Positions 56,598 through 64,000 of a stretch of 64,000 nucleotides of DNA are shown one piece after another. The notes below the pieces were generated by a model, which saw nothing but the letters and a program-made list of their open reading frames with translations, made no database searches and was not told the origin of the DNA. Every line of letters begins with the position of its first letter. The first letter of the stretch is position 1. Source of the DNA: Streptacidiphilus jeojiense. GTDB taxonomy: Bacteria > Actinomycetota > Actinomycetes > Streptomycetales > Streptomycetaceae. Both the position numbers and the translations under genes were made by a program. Where the stretch lies: the NCBI RefSeq assembly GCF_000719095.1, contig NZ_JOEH01000027.1, positions 1 to 64,000 of the forward strand. Direction: 5' to 3'.

Positions 56598-57818
56598 ATG
56601 TCCGCCACTGCGCCCCGTCCCCTGCTCAAGCGTGTTCCACCGGGTGCGTGGACGGCACTCGCGTGGAGCGCGGCCACCGCGTACTCGATCATCGTGCTGT
56701 TCAGGCTGCCCGGCGAGGGGTACTTCCCGCGCCACTACAACCCGTTGGAGATGCCGCCGGGGAACCGGCTGAACCTCCTGATCGCCACGGTCCTGGCCGT
56801 TGCGGGCAGCGCCTGGCTGCGCCGCCGGCCGATGGCGGCGCTGTCACTGCTGCTCCTCGGCGCGGTGGCCGGAGCGATGGTGCTGAACTCGACGGAGATC
56901 AACTTCCTGCAGTTCCTGACCGTCGACGTCGCCCTGTGCCACATCGCGGCCACCCGGCCGCGGCGCGTCTCGGTCCCCGCCGCCGGTCTGGCGATCGGTG
57001 TGCTGGTCGTCTACGCGGCGGTGCGGGTGCTGGTCCACTTCGTGATCGGCACCTCGACGATGCTGACGGTCGCCCTCACCGTCGCCGTGGCCTGGCTGAT
57101 CGGCGACTCGGCGCGGCAGAACCACGAGCACGCGGAGACGCTGCGGGCCCAGGCCGCGGCCCAGGCGGTCACCGCCGAACGGCTGCGGATCTCGCGGGAG
57201 CTGCACGACATGGTCGCGCACAGCATCGGCATCATCGCGCTCCAGGCAGGAGCGGCCCGCCGGGTCATCGAGACCCAGCCGACGGCCGCGCGCGACGCGT
57301 TGGGCGCCATCGAGGGCGCGGGACGGGAGGCGCTGGCGGGGCTGCGCCGGATGCTCGGGGCGCTGCGGCAGGCCGAACCGGAGGCCGCCGGGGAGGGGTC
57401 GGCGCTGCGACCGGCGCCGGGGCTGGCCGATCTCGACCGGCTGGCGGAGGCGACCACGGCCGCGGGGGTCCGAGTCGAGTTGGAGTGGCACGGGGAACGG
57501 CGGCCACTGCCCCCGGACATCGAGCTGTCCGCCTACCGCATCGTCCAGGAGTCGATCACCAATGTGGTGCGCCACTCGGGGACGGCCTCCTGCCTGGTGT
57601 CCATCGGCCACGGGCCCGAGGAGCTCTCCATCGAGGTGCTGGACCGCGGGTCCGGACCCGGCGGGCCGGGACGGGAGGGCGCCGCGGCGGCCGGCTACGG
57701 CCTGGTCGGCATGCGGGAGCGGACCGCGCTGCTGCACGGGGAGTTCCGCGCCGGCCCCCGCCCCGAGGGCGGCTTCCGGGTGGCCGCCCGGCTGCCGCTG
57801 CCGGTGGGGGTCCGGTGA
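56598..57818 (+). CDS. NarL/DesK-type sensor histidine kinase (pair 2)
   Basis: 406 residues. Four to six helices in residues 17-170, phospho-acceptor His203 in SRELHDMVAHSIG, then VQESITNVVRHSG and GLVGMRERTALLHG of the HATPase domain. TAGCAT ends 6 nt before the ATG (leaderless signature). It is divergent from ABC module 3 and overlaps its regulator gene. Confidence 0.92.
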   Translation: MSATAPRPLLKRVPPGAWTALAWSAATAYSIIVLFRLPGEGYFPRHYNPLEMPPGNRLNLLIATVLAVAGSAWLRRRPMAALSLLLLGAVAGAMVLNSTEINFLQFLTVDVALCHIAATRPRRVSVPAAGLAIGVLVVYAAVRVLVHFVIGTSTMLTVALTVAVAWLIGDSARQNHEHAETLRAQAAAQAVTAERLRISRELHDMVAHSIGIIALQAGAARRVIETQPTAARDALGAIEGAGREALAGLRRMLGALRQAEPEAAGEGSALRPAPGLADLDRLAEATTAAGVRVELEWHGERRPLPPDIELSAYRIVQESITNVVRHSGTASCLVSIGHGPEELSIEVLDRGSGPGGPGREGAAAAGYGLVGMRERTALLHGEFRAGPRPEGGFRVAARLPLPVGVR

Positions 57819-58504
57819 CGGTCAGGGTGGTGCTCGCCGACGACCAGCCGCTGGTGCGCGCCGCGCTGGGCATGGTGATCGCCGACGCCCCGGACATCGA
57901 GGTGGTCGGCGAGGCCGGGACCGGCGCCGAGGCGGTCGCCCTGGTCCAGGAGGTCCGGCCGGACGTGGTGGTGATGGACATCCGGATGCCGGGGATGGAC
58001 GGGATCGAGGCCACCCGACGGGTCACCGGCGGCCCCGGCTCGACCCGTGTCGTCATACTGACCACCTTCGACGATGACGACTACGTGTACGGCGCGCTGC
58101 GGGCCGGAGCGTCCGGCTTCCTGGTCAAGGACATGGCCCTGGAGTCCATCCTGACCGCGGTGCGGGTGGTGGCGGCCGGCGACGGCCTGATCGCGCCGAG
58201 CGTCACCCGGCGGCTGATCGCCGAGTTCGCCGGCCGCCCCGAACCGTCCCGCACCCGGACCGCCCCCGGTGCGCCCGGGACCGCCGGGCGCAGGCTCGAC
58301 GGCATCATCACCGAGCGCGAGTACGAGGTGCTGACCCTGGTCGGACGCGGCCTGTCGAACACCGAGATCGCCGCCGAACTGGTCATCAGCATCGCCACGG
58401 TGAAGACCTATCTGACCCGACTGCTGGCCAAGCTCGACGCGCGGGACCGGGTCCAGCTGGTGATCATCGCCTACGAGGTCGGCCTGGTGGCCCCGAACTC
58501 CTGA
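57815..58504 (+). CDS. NarL-type response regulator (pair 2)
   Basis: 229 residues from a GTG overlapping the kinase stop. Asp9/Asp10 and phospho-acceptor Asp55 (VVVMDIRMPGMDG), receiver end VLTTFDDDDYVYGALRAGASG-type motif, and LuxR helix-turn-helix TEREYEVLTLVGRG, then SNTEIAAELVISIATVKTYL. Likely regulator of ABC module 3. Confidence 0.93.
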   Translation: MTVRVVLADDQPLVRAALGMVIADAPDIEVVGEAGTGAEAVALVQEVRPDVVVMDIRMPGMDGIEATRRVTGGPGSTRVVILTTFDDDDYVYGALRAGASGFLVKDMALESILTAVRVVAAGDGLIAPSVTRRLIAEFAGRPEPSRTRTAPGAPGTAGRRLDGIITEREYEVLTLVGRGLSNTEIAAELVISIATVKTYLTRLLAKLDARDRVQLVIIAYEVGLVAPNS

Positions 58505-58520
58505 CGCCTCGCCATCCTCG

Positions 58521-59144
58521 CTACCAGTGACGGCCGTTCGGCAGCTCGGCGAGGCCGGGGGCGGACAGGTGCAGCACCTCGTAGCGCTCGGTCCCCTGCT
58601 GGTCCGGCGGGACCGAGTCCTGCCACAGGACGAACCTGACCAGTTGCCAGTGCTGGGTGTCCACGGCCAGGGCCGCGGTGTGGACGTCCTCGCGACGCGC
58701 CAGTTCGGCGAGCGCGTCGATCTCCTGCTGGATCCGTGTCGCCAGGGCCAGGCCGGTGGACTCGGGATCGGCCTCCGGCGGCAGTACGGTGAGCTGCCGG
58801 GACGCCGCACGGGGGGTCGTGCCGCGAGCGGGCCCCGACAGGCAGGCCAGGCCGCTCCACTGGCGCACCGCCGGGCGGCCGAAGAAGCGGATGATCCGCT
58901 CGAACCCTCCGCCTCCGACCAGGAAGCCGGCCATCGCCCCCGGATCGTTCCAGAGGTAGAAGCAGGAGTACTCGTTCACCGGAGAGCCGTCCCTGCCGCG
59001 CTCGCGGAACAGGTAGGCCTTGAGCCCCAGTCCGTCGAGGTCGTCCAGGGTGTGCCAGGCCGCGGCGATGCGCTTGCGCAGCATCGGGAGGTCGTAGTCG
59101 GCGGGCAGGGTCATCTCGTACTGGGAAGCCAGCATGCCGTACAT
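58521..59144 (-). CDS. DUF4865 family protein
   Basis: About 207 residues from ATG 59144; a TTG at 59162 would overlap the GNAT stop (TTGA) and is an alternative. The start YGMLASQYEMTLPADYDL and the segment LGLKAYLFRERG match the uncharacterised DUF4865 family. Two dimeric alpha-beta barrel-like repeats (FYLWNDPGAMAGFLVGGGGF near 70) suggest a monooxygenase-like ferredoxin fold. TACTAGTA lies just upstream. Role unknown. Confidence 0.75.
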   Translation of the reverse strand: MYGMLASQYEMTLPADYDLPMLRKRIAAAWHTLDDLDGLGLKAYLFRERGRDGSPVNEYSCFYLWNDPGAMAGFLVGGGGFERIIRFFGRPAVRQWSGLACLSGPARGTTPRAASRQLTVLPPEADPESTGLALATRIQQEIDALAELARREDVHTAALAVDTQHWQLVRFVLWQDSVPPDQQGTERYEVLHLSAPGLAELPNGRHW

Positions 59145-59158
59145 ACTAGTAGGTACAG

Positions 59159-59719
59159 TCAAGACTTCCGGGTCACCGCGTACTCCTCCCTGGTGATCGC
59201 CAGCACCCGGACCGGCTTGTCATGGGCGGGGACGGTGGTGAGCCGGTCCTGACGCAGGCCCAGCTTCTCCATCACCCGGCGGGAGGGCTCGTTGTCCACG
59301 TGGCAGATGCTGACGACCCGGTCCAGCTCCGCCTCCTCGAAGGCGAAGCGCAGCGCCTCCCGGGCCGCCTCGGTGGCGATGCCGCGGCCCCAGTGGCGCG
59401 GCAGCAGCCGCCAGCCGATCTCCACGGCCGGCATGATCTCGGGCAGGAACCGGGGCACGGCCAGACCGACCCAGCCGGTGAGTTCACCGCTCTCCGCCAG
59501 CTCCACCGCGAACAGGCCGTAGCCGAGCTCCGCCCAGGCCGCCCGGATCCGGTCGAACCAGGCGGCCGCCTCCTCCCGGCTCTTGACCTTCCCGTCCCCG
59601 ACGTAGCGCATGACCTCGGGGTCGGAGTCCAGCTCGACCAGCATCTCCAGGTCCTCGTCCCGCCAGCCGCGCAGCACCAGCCGCTCGGTACGCAACACGA
59701 CCTCGGCCATCGCACCCAC
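59159..59719 (-). CDS. GNAT-family N-acetyltransferase (RimJ/RimL type)
   Basis: 186 residues from GTG 59719 or ATG 59710. LRTERLVLRGWRDEDLEMLV at the start, WVGLAVPRFLPEIMPAVEIGW in the middle and the acetyl-CoA loop RHWGRGIATEAAREAL near 108 identify it. It transfers acetyl groups to an amine; substrate unknown. Its stop overlaps the possible TTG start of the DUF4865 gene. Confidence 0.9.
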   Translation of the reverse strand: MGAMAEVVLRTERLVLRGWRDEDLEMLVELDSDPEVMRYVGDGKVKSREEAAAWFDRIRAAWAELGYGLFAVELAESGELTGWVGLAVPRFLPEIMPAVEIGWRLLPRHWGRGIATEAAREALRFAFEEAELDRVVSICHVDNEPSRRVMEKLGLRQDRLTTVPAHDKPVRVLAITREEYAVTRKS

Positions 59720-59830
59720 CCCATCTCTCCATCCTCCGACCTCGGGAGACTATCCCGGCGTCCGGGTCGATCCGATGGACGGTCACGAGGCGGATTCCTG
59801 ACGGCATGCCGTGATTCTTTCGTGACTCGA

Positions 59831-59859
59831 CTGACAGTCGGCCCGTGACCATGCATACT
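59831..59859 (+). promoter_or_regulatory. Consensus-like promoter of a leaderless micro-ORF
   Basis: CTGACA (59831-59836), a 17-nt spacer and CATACT (59854-59859). The expected start site falls on or next to the A of ATG 59867. Confidence 0.6.
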
Positions 59860-59866
59860 GGTTGGC

Positions 59867-59980
59867 ATGTCAGCTGATGCTGATCGCCCGGCCCCGTCGC
59901 ATCCCCCGTCGACGGGGCCGACGCATGTTCCGGCCCTTGAGGCGCACCGCAAGCGTGTGGCGCCCCGCACCGGGCGTTGA
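59867..59980 (+). CDS. Putative leaderless 37-residue peptide
   Basis: ATG 59867 to TGA 59980 encodes 37 residues, beginning MSADADRPAPSHPP and ending in a basic segment (EAHRKRVAPRTGR). There is no Shine-Dalgarno, but the promoter places transcription start at the ATG. A perfect hairpin covers the stop codon. It may be a leader peptide for the methyltransferase gene 170 nt downstream or a free micro-protein. It is Pro/His-rich and has no recognised family. Confidence 0.4.
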   Translation: MSADADRPAPSHPPSTGPTHVPALEAHRKRVAPRTGR

Positions 59981-59991
59981 CGGGGCGCCAC
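59957..59991 (+). terminator. 11-bp perfect hairpin over the micro-ORF stop
   Basis: GTGGCGCCCCG (59957-59967) pairs with CGGGGCGCCAC (59981-59991) around a 13-nt loop that contains the TGA. No T tract follows. It could stop transcription or act as an attenuator. Confidence 0.45.
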
Positions 59992-60152
59992 CAGCAGCAT
60001 GGCATGTACGCGACCGATTAGGCCAGACACGAGCCCACCGAACCGGCGGATCCGTGCAGCGGCGCGCCGCTGGGGTCCGGAAGGAGAAGTAGCGGGGGCG
60101 GGTGGGATTGAATGGGTCCCCGTCAGGACGGGCGAGCGGACGGGGTGGCACG

Positions 60153-60995
60153 GTGGCGGACGGGGAGAGCTGGAAGGTGCAGCTGGACGGGGTTCCGGAG
60201 ACGCTGCTGTGGAACCTCTACCACCGGGCCCACGAGGCGTCGCAGCCACGGCCGGTGCTGGCGGACCCCAAGGCCGTCGAGCTGGTCCAGCGCATCGACT
60301 ACCCGTTCCAGGAGACCTTCGGCCCCGCCAACGACTGGCTGGCGCAGGGGCAGGCGCTGCGGGTGCGCAGCTTCGACCTCGCGGTGCGGTCGTTCCTCGC
60401 CGAGCATCCGGACGGGACCGTGGTCGCGCTCGCCGAGGGACTGGAGACGCAGTACTGGCGCGTCGACAACGGACGGGCCCGCTGGCTGTGCGTGGAACTG
60501 CCGGAGACGGCCGAGGTGCGCCGGTCGCTGCTGCCCGAGGAGGACCGGCAGCGGATCCTGGCCCGCTCGGCGCTGGACCTCTCCTGGCGCGACGAGGTCG
60601 ACCCCTCCCGCCCGGTGCTGGTCACCGCGCAGGGCCTGCTGATGTATCTGCGGCCGCCGGAGGTACGGGAGTTGATCGCCGGCTGCGCCGAGCGCTTCGG
60701 CGGCGGCGCACTGGTCTTCGACGCCGTTCCGCGCTGGTTCAGCGCCCGCACCCTGCGCGGCGAGATGCGGACCACCGCGGGGAACGGCTACACCACCCCG
60801 CCGATGCCCTGGGGGCTGGACGCCGGTGAGCTGCAGCGGGTCCGCACCGCCCACCCCGCCGTCGCCGAGGTCCGCGCCCTTCGACTGCCGCGCGGCCGGG
60901 GACTCTACTACGGCGCGGTGGCGCCGGTCCTGGGCCACGTCCCCGCCGTCCGCAACCTGCGCCCGACGATGACCGCGATCGCCCGGTTCAGCTGA
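60153..60995 (+). CDS. Class I SAM-dependent O-methyltransferase (LCM/TcmP-like)
   Basis: 280 residues from GTG 60153. VPETLLWNLYHRAHEASQP at the start, VVALAEGLETQYWRVDNGRA near 98 and LVTAQGLLMYLRPPEVREL near 163 match leucine-carboxyl-methyltransferase-like enzymes such as TcmP-type polyketide O-methyltransferases. The Gly-rich SAM motif is reduced to ALAEGLETQ, as is usual for this group. Substrate unknown. Confidence 0.8.
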   Translation: MADGESWKVQLDGVPETLLWNLYHRAHEASQPRPVLADPKAVELVQRIDYPFQETFGPANDWLAQGQALRVRSFDLAVRSFLAEHPDGTVVALAEGLETQYWRVDNGRARWLCVELPETAEVRRSLLPEEDRQRILARSALDLSWRDEVDPSRPVLVTAQGLLMYLRPPEVRELIAGCAERFGGGALVFDAVPRWFSARTLRGEMRTTAGNGYTTPPMPWGLDAGELQRVRTAHPAVAEVRALRLPRGRGLYYGAVAPVLGHVPAVRNLRPTMTAIARFS

Positions 60996-61012
60996 CCCCT
61001 GTTACATCATTT

Positions 61013-61145
61013 TGTTTCACCCGCGGACACCCGCGCCCTTCCCAGGTTCCGGAACCGGCCTTCCCGCGTCAGCTATTGACAGAACTCTGCCAACTGGTCT
61101 TTGCTCTGTTTCAGTTGGGTTCCAGAGGTGTTTCATTCTGTTTCA
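61013..61145 (+). promoter_or_regulatory. Four TGTTTCA heptamers in the GH30 promoter region
   Basis: TGTTTCA occurs at 61013-61019, 61107-61113, 61129-61135 and 61139-61145, all on the plus strand within 155 bp of the GH30 start. TTGACA is at 61076-61081. The clustering of an AT-rich word in this DNA is unusual and may mark regulator binding. Confidence 0.45.
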
Positions 61146-61167
61146 GGAACGTCGGGAAAGGAGCACT

Positions 61168-63090
61168 GTGTCCCGCATCAGGTTCATCTCCGCGTCGCTG
61201 GCGACGGCCGCGCTGTTCTCGGGGTCGGTCATGGCCCTGGGAGCCGCCCATGCCGCCACGGCGGCGGCAGCGACCGCCGTCTCGGTCTGGGAGACCACCG
61301 CAGACCAGTCCAAGTTGCTGGCCCCCCAGGCCGGTGCGGCCTTCGCCACCGGGGCCGGGACGGCCAGTCAGACGATCACGGTCAACCCGTCCAGCACGTA
61401 CCAGACCATGACCGGGTTCGGGGCGTCACTGACCGACTCCTCGGCCTGGCTGATCGCCAACTCCCCGCAGCGCAACACCATCATGTCCAAACTGTTCGAC
61501 CCCTCCGCGGGCATCGGACTGGACTTCCTGCGCCAGCCGATCGGGGCCTCGGACTTCGCCCGCTCGCTCTACAGCTACGACGACGTGGCCGCGGGACAGA
61601 CCGACACCGGCCTGTCGCAGTTCTCCATCGCCCACGACAACGCCTACATCATCCCGCTGCTGCAGCAGGCCCTTCAGCTCAACCCGTCCACCACGGTGAT
61701 GGCCACCCCCTGGAGCGCCCCGGGCTGGATGAAGACCAGCGGCTCGATGATCGGCGGCACCCTCAACACCGCCGACTACCAGGCCTTCGCCAACTACCTG
61801 GTGAAGTTCCTGCAGGCCTACAAGGCGGCCGGGGTACCGGTTTCGCTGATCACCCCGCAGAACGAGCCCGAGTACTCGCCGTCCAACTACCCCGGTTCCA
61901 CCTTCACCGCGAGCGCCGAGGCGACGCTGATCGCCAACTACCTGGGCCCGGCGATCAAGGCGGCCGGTCTCAGCACCGGCATCCTGGCCTACGACCACAA
62001 CTGGGACGACACCACCTTCCCCTCCACGATCCTGGGCAACTCCGCCGCCGCGCAGTACACCGCCGGCGTGGCCTGGCACTGCTACGGGGGCGTCCCCAGC
62101 GCGCAGACCACCGTGCACAACTCCTTCCCGACCAAGGACACCTACTTCACCGAGTGCTCCGGCAGCCAGTCGGCCAACACCGCCAACACCTTCTCCGACT
62201 CGCTGGACTGGCAGACCGAGAACCTGATCATCGGCGCCACCCGTAACTGGGCCAAGTCCGTGGTCACCTGGAACATGGCGCTGGACCCGAGCGGCGGCCC
62301 GTCGATGAACTGCACCACCTGCACCGGGGTGGTCACCGTCAACAACAGCACCGGCAGCGCCGCCTACAACGCCGAGTACTACGTGCTCGGGCAGGCGAGC
62401 AAGTTCGTCAAGCCGGGCGCGGTGCGGCTGGACTCCAACACCTTCGGCAGCGGCAACGTGGAGGACGTCGCCTTCCGCAACCCGGACGGGTCGACCGCCC
62501 TGGTGGTGCTGAACTCCGACACCGCCAACGCCCACACCTTCAACGTCTCCGAGAGCGGACAGTCCTTCAGCTACACCCTGCCGGCCAAGGCGGTGGCCAC
62601 CTTTACCTGGCCCGCGCTGGGCACCGGCACCGGGACGGGCATCAACTCCAGTGCCTGGTACCAGGTGGTGAACACCAACAGCGGCAAGTGCGTGGACGCC
62701 ACCGGCGGCGCCACCGCCAACGGCACCGCCGTGCAGCAGTGGACCTGCGGCAGCGGCAACACCAACCAGCAGTGGCAGTTCCAGCCCACCGACAGCGGCT
62801 ACTACAAGGTGGTCACCCGCAACGCGACCACCGTCGGCTGGGACGTGACCGGCGGCTCCGGGGCGACCGGGGACGGCGTCCCGATCCAGCTCTGGTCCTA
62901 CGGCGGCGGGACCAACCAGCAGTGGCTGCCGGTCCAGCACGCGGACGGGAGCTACAGCTTCAGCCCGCGCAGCAGCACCGGCGAGTGCCTGGACGTCACC
63001 GGGGTCTCCACCGCGGACGGCGCCCGGCTGCAGCAGTGGAGCTGCACCGGCGGCACGGCCCAGAGCTTCACCCTCAGCGCCCAGGGCTGA
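61168..63090 (+). CDS. Secreted GH30 glycoside hydrolase with ricin-type (CBM13) lectin domain
   Basis: 640 residues from GTG 61168 with AAAGGAG upstream. A signal peptide (to about residue 30, cleavage after AHA) precedes a GH30 catalytic barrel: GFGASLTDSSAWLI near 90, acid/base Glu in TPQNEPEYS near 233 and nucleophile Glu in YFTECSG near 328. A beta-domain follows, then a ricin B-like module from about 495 with three QxW-type repeats (QQWTCGSGN, IQLWSYGGG, LQQWSCTGG). GH30 covers beta-1,6-glucanases, glucosylceramidases and xylanases; a secreted streptomycete form with a lectin fits a fungal-wall or polysaccharide glucanase. Confidence 0.92.
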   Translation: MSRIRFISASLATAALFSGSVMALGAAHAATAAAATAVSVWETTADQSKLLAPQAGAAFATGAGTASQTITVNPSSTYQTMTGFGASLTDSSAWLIANSPQRNTIMSKLFDPSAGIGLDFLRQPIGASDFARSLYSYDDVAAGQTDTGLSQFSIAHDNAYIIPLLQQALQLNPSTTVMATPWSAPGWMKTSGSMIGGTLNTADYQAFANYLVKFLQAYKAAGVPVSLITPQNEPEYSPSNYPGSTFTASAEATLIANYLGPAIKAAGLSTGILAYDHNWDDTTFPSTILGNSAAAQYTAGVAWHCYGGVPSAQTTVHNSFPTKDTYFTECSGSQSANTANTFSDSLDWQTENLIIGATRNWAKSVVTWNMALDPSGGPSMNCTTCTGVVTVNNSTGSAAYNAEYYVLGQASKFVKPGAVRLDSNTFGSGNVEDVAFRNPDGSTALVVLNSDTANAHTFNVSESGQSFSYTLPAKAVATFTWPALGTGTGTGINSSAWYQVVNTNSGKCVDATGGATANGTAVQQWTCGSGNTNQQWQFQPTDSGYYKVVTRNATTVGWDVTGGSGATGDGVPIQLWSYGGGTNQQWLPVQHADGSYSFSPRSSTGECLDVTGVSTADGARLQQWSCTGGTAQSFTLSAQG

Positions 63091-63141
63091 GCCGCCCTGG
63101 GCTGAGCCGCCCCGGCGGCTGACCGGCACTAGAGTCGGGCC

Positions 63142-63753
63142 ATGCGAATCTCGGTCTCCTCGGACATGAACGAGGGCGTGGCCCGACTGCTGGCGGGGGA
63201 ACTGGAACGCCGCGGGCACTCGGTGCTCCCGCACGGCGCGCTGCGTCCGGACGAGCGGGACGACTGGGCCTACTGCAGCGAGGCCGCGGCACGGGACGTG
63301 GCCGAGGGCCGGGCCGAGCAGGCCGTGGTCTGCTGCTGGACCGGGACCGGGGCATCCATCGCCGCCAACAAGGTGCCCGGGGTGCGTGCGGCACTGTGCA
63401 CCGACGCCTACACCGCCGGCGGAGCCCGCCGCTGGAACGACGCCAACGTCCTGGCCCTGAGCCTGCGGCTGACCTCCACCGCGTTGCTGGCCGAGATCCT
63501 GGACGCCTGGTTCGACGCCGCCCCCAGCCAGGAACCCGACGACCGCGAGAACATCAGCCACATCACCGGCATCGAGCAGCAGCCCGCCGCCGCTCCCGGC
63601 CCGGCCGCCTTCGTGCTGATGCGCCAGGACGACAACGGCAACCGCTATGTCGTGGCCCGCTTCGCGGAGCACGCCGAGGCCGAGGCCGCCGCCGAGGAGT
63701 TCGAGTCCCGCGGCCACAAGCAGCTCTACTGGGTGCAGGCCGCCGAGGCCTAG
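63142..63753 (+). CDS. RpiB/LacA/LacB-family sugar-phosphate isomerase with C-terminal extension
   Basis: 203 residues. Residues 1-135 are the RpiB/LacAB fold: RISVSSDMNEGVARLL, the active-site Cys region VCCWTGTGASIAANK near 62-76 and ARRWNDANVLALSLRL near 95. These enzymes isomerise ribose-5-phosphate or related sugar phosphates. The C-terminal ~50 residues (FVLMRQDDNGNRYVVARFAE) are an added small alpha/beta domain not found in standard RpiB. TAGAGT ends 6 nt before the ATG (leaderless signature). Confidence 0.85.
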   Translation: MRISVSSDMNEGVARLLAGELERRGHSVLPHGALRPDERDDWAYCSEAAARDVAEGRAEQAVVCCWTGTGASIAANKVPGVRAALCTDAYTAGGARRWNDANVLALSLRLTSTALLAEILDAWFDAAPSQEPDDRENISHITGIEQQPAAAPGPAAFVLMRQDDNGNRYVVARFAEHAEAEAAAEEFESRGHKQLYWVQAAEA

Positions 63754-63760
63754 CCCCGGG

Positions 63761-64000
63761 CTAGCTCTGTTTGCCCAGGCCGGCGGCCACGTCGGGGACG
63801 TAGTGCTGTTCGTCGCGCGGGGGGCGCTGGTAGCCGCGGGACCGCGGGCGCTCGGGGAACTCGATCGGCGTGGTGGGGATCTCCTCGTAGGGGATCGCGG
63901 AGAGCAGGTGGGAGATCATGTTGATCCGCGCGCTGCGCTTGTCGTCGCTCTCCACCACGTGCCAGCGGGCCTCGGGGATGTCGGTGTGGACGAACATCTC
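63761..64000 (-). CDS. ppk2: Polyphosphate kinase 2, C-terminal end (runs off the right edge)
   Basis: The last ~80 codons are in the window on the minus strand. FVHTDIPEARWHVVESDDKR, then SARINMISHLLSAIPYE matches the C-terminus of class I PPK2 enzymes, where the Asp-Lys-Arg segment helps bind polyphosphate. The tail is Pro/Arg-rich. PPK2 makes or uses polyphosphate with nucleotide diphosphates. It ends 7 nt from the stop of the convergent RpiB gene. Confidence 0.88.
   Translation of the reverse strand, partial: EMFVHTDIPEARWHVVESDDKRSARINMISHLLSAIPYEEIPTTPIEFPERPRSRGYQRPPRDEQHYVPDVAAGLGKQS

Overview
The window is high-GC DNA with very strong third-position G/C bias, GTG and TTG starts, many 4-bp start/stop overlaps, and typical streptomycete genes (geosmin synthase, CebR-like operators, a DUF574 methyltransferase, NarL-type two-component pairs). 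This points to a chromosome segment of a Streptomycetaceae member (Streptomyces, Kitasatospora or Streptacidiphilus type); I cannot name the species. I see no rRNA, tRNA, CRISPR array, prophage or integrase. The left edge cuts a large secreted protein and the right edge cuts a polyphosphate kinase 2 gene.

Layout. 0-8.7 kb: large secreted protein, integral-membrane hydroxylase, YhhN protein, exonuclease III, gamma-glutamyltransferase, CtaG-like protein. 8.7-14.1 kb: a six-gene minus-strand operon (nucleotidyltransferase, glycerol-1-phosphate-dehydrogenase-like enzyme, CDP-alcohol phosphatidyltransferase, glycosyltransferase, two-part ABC exporter) that looks like a pathway making and exporting a phospho-polyol lipid or polymer. 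14.4 kb: isopentenyl diphosphate isomerase. 15.1-26.4 kb: a LacI-regulated sugar locus with a GH35-like enzyme, a GH1 beta-glucosidase and a five-part Opp/Dpp-type ABC importer, probably for beta-linked oligosaccharides. 26.4-31.5 kb: small genes, DedA, flavin monooxygenase-like protein, DUF574 methyltransferase, AAA ATPase. 31.5-36.4 kb: a long inverted-repeat element, a PadR-methyltransferase fusion, an ABCG-like transporter and a molybdenum-cofactor-sulfurase-like protein.

The most striking locus is 36.5-39.7 kb. One open frame encodes an ECF sigma factor, a Cys/His cluster, one transmembrane helix, a Ser/Pro/Ala stalk and a complete GH128-type beta-1,3-glucanase domain with both catalytic glutamates. 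It is divergent from a membrane-anchored thaumatin-like protein, with an inverted repeat between them. I read it as a one-protein system that may sense beta-1,3-glucan (for example fungal wall) and switch on a glucan-binding or antifungal effector.

39.8-46.1 kb holds a peroxiredoxin, a class V aminotransferase-like protein, an MBL-fold hydrolase, geosmin synthase and a PIG-V-like mannosyltransferase. 46.1-58.5 kb holds small proteins, a VOC protein, a LysE exporter and a zone of three drug- or bacitracin-type ABC modules and two NarL/DesK-type two-component pairs, two of the ABC modules being clear paralogues. 58.5-64 kb holds DUF4865, GNAT, a leaderless micro-ORF, an O-methyltransferase, a secreted GH30 glucanase with a ricin-type lectin domain, an RpiB-family isomerase and the end of ppk2. 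Secreted or imported beta-glucan metabolism recurs at four separate places in the window.
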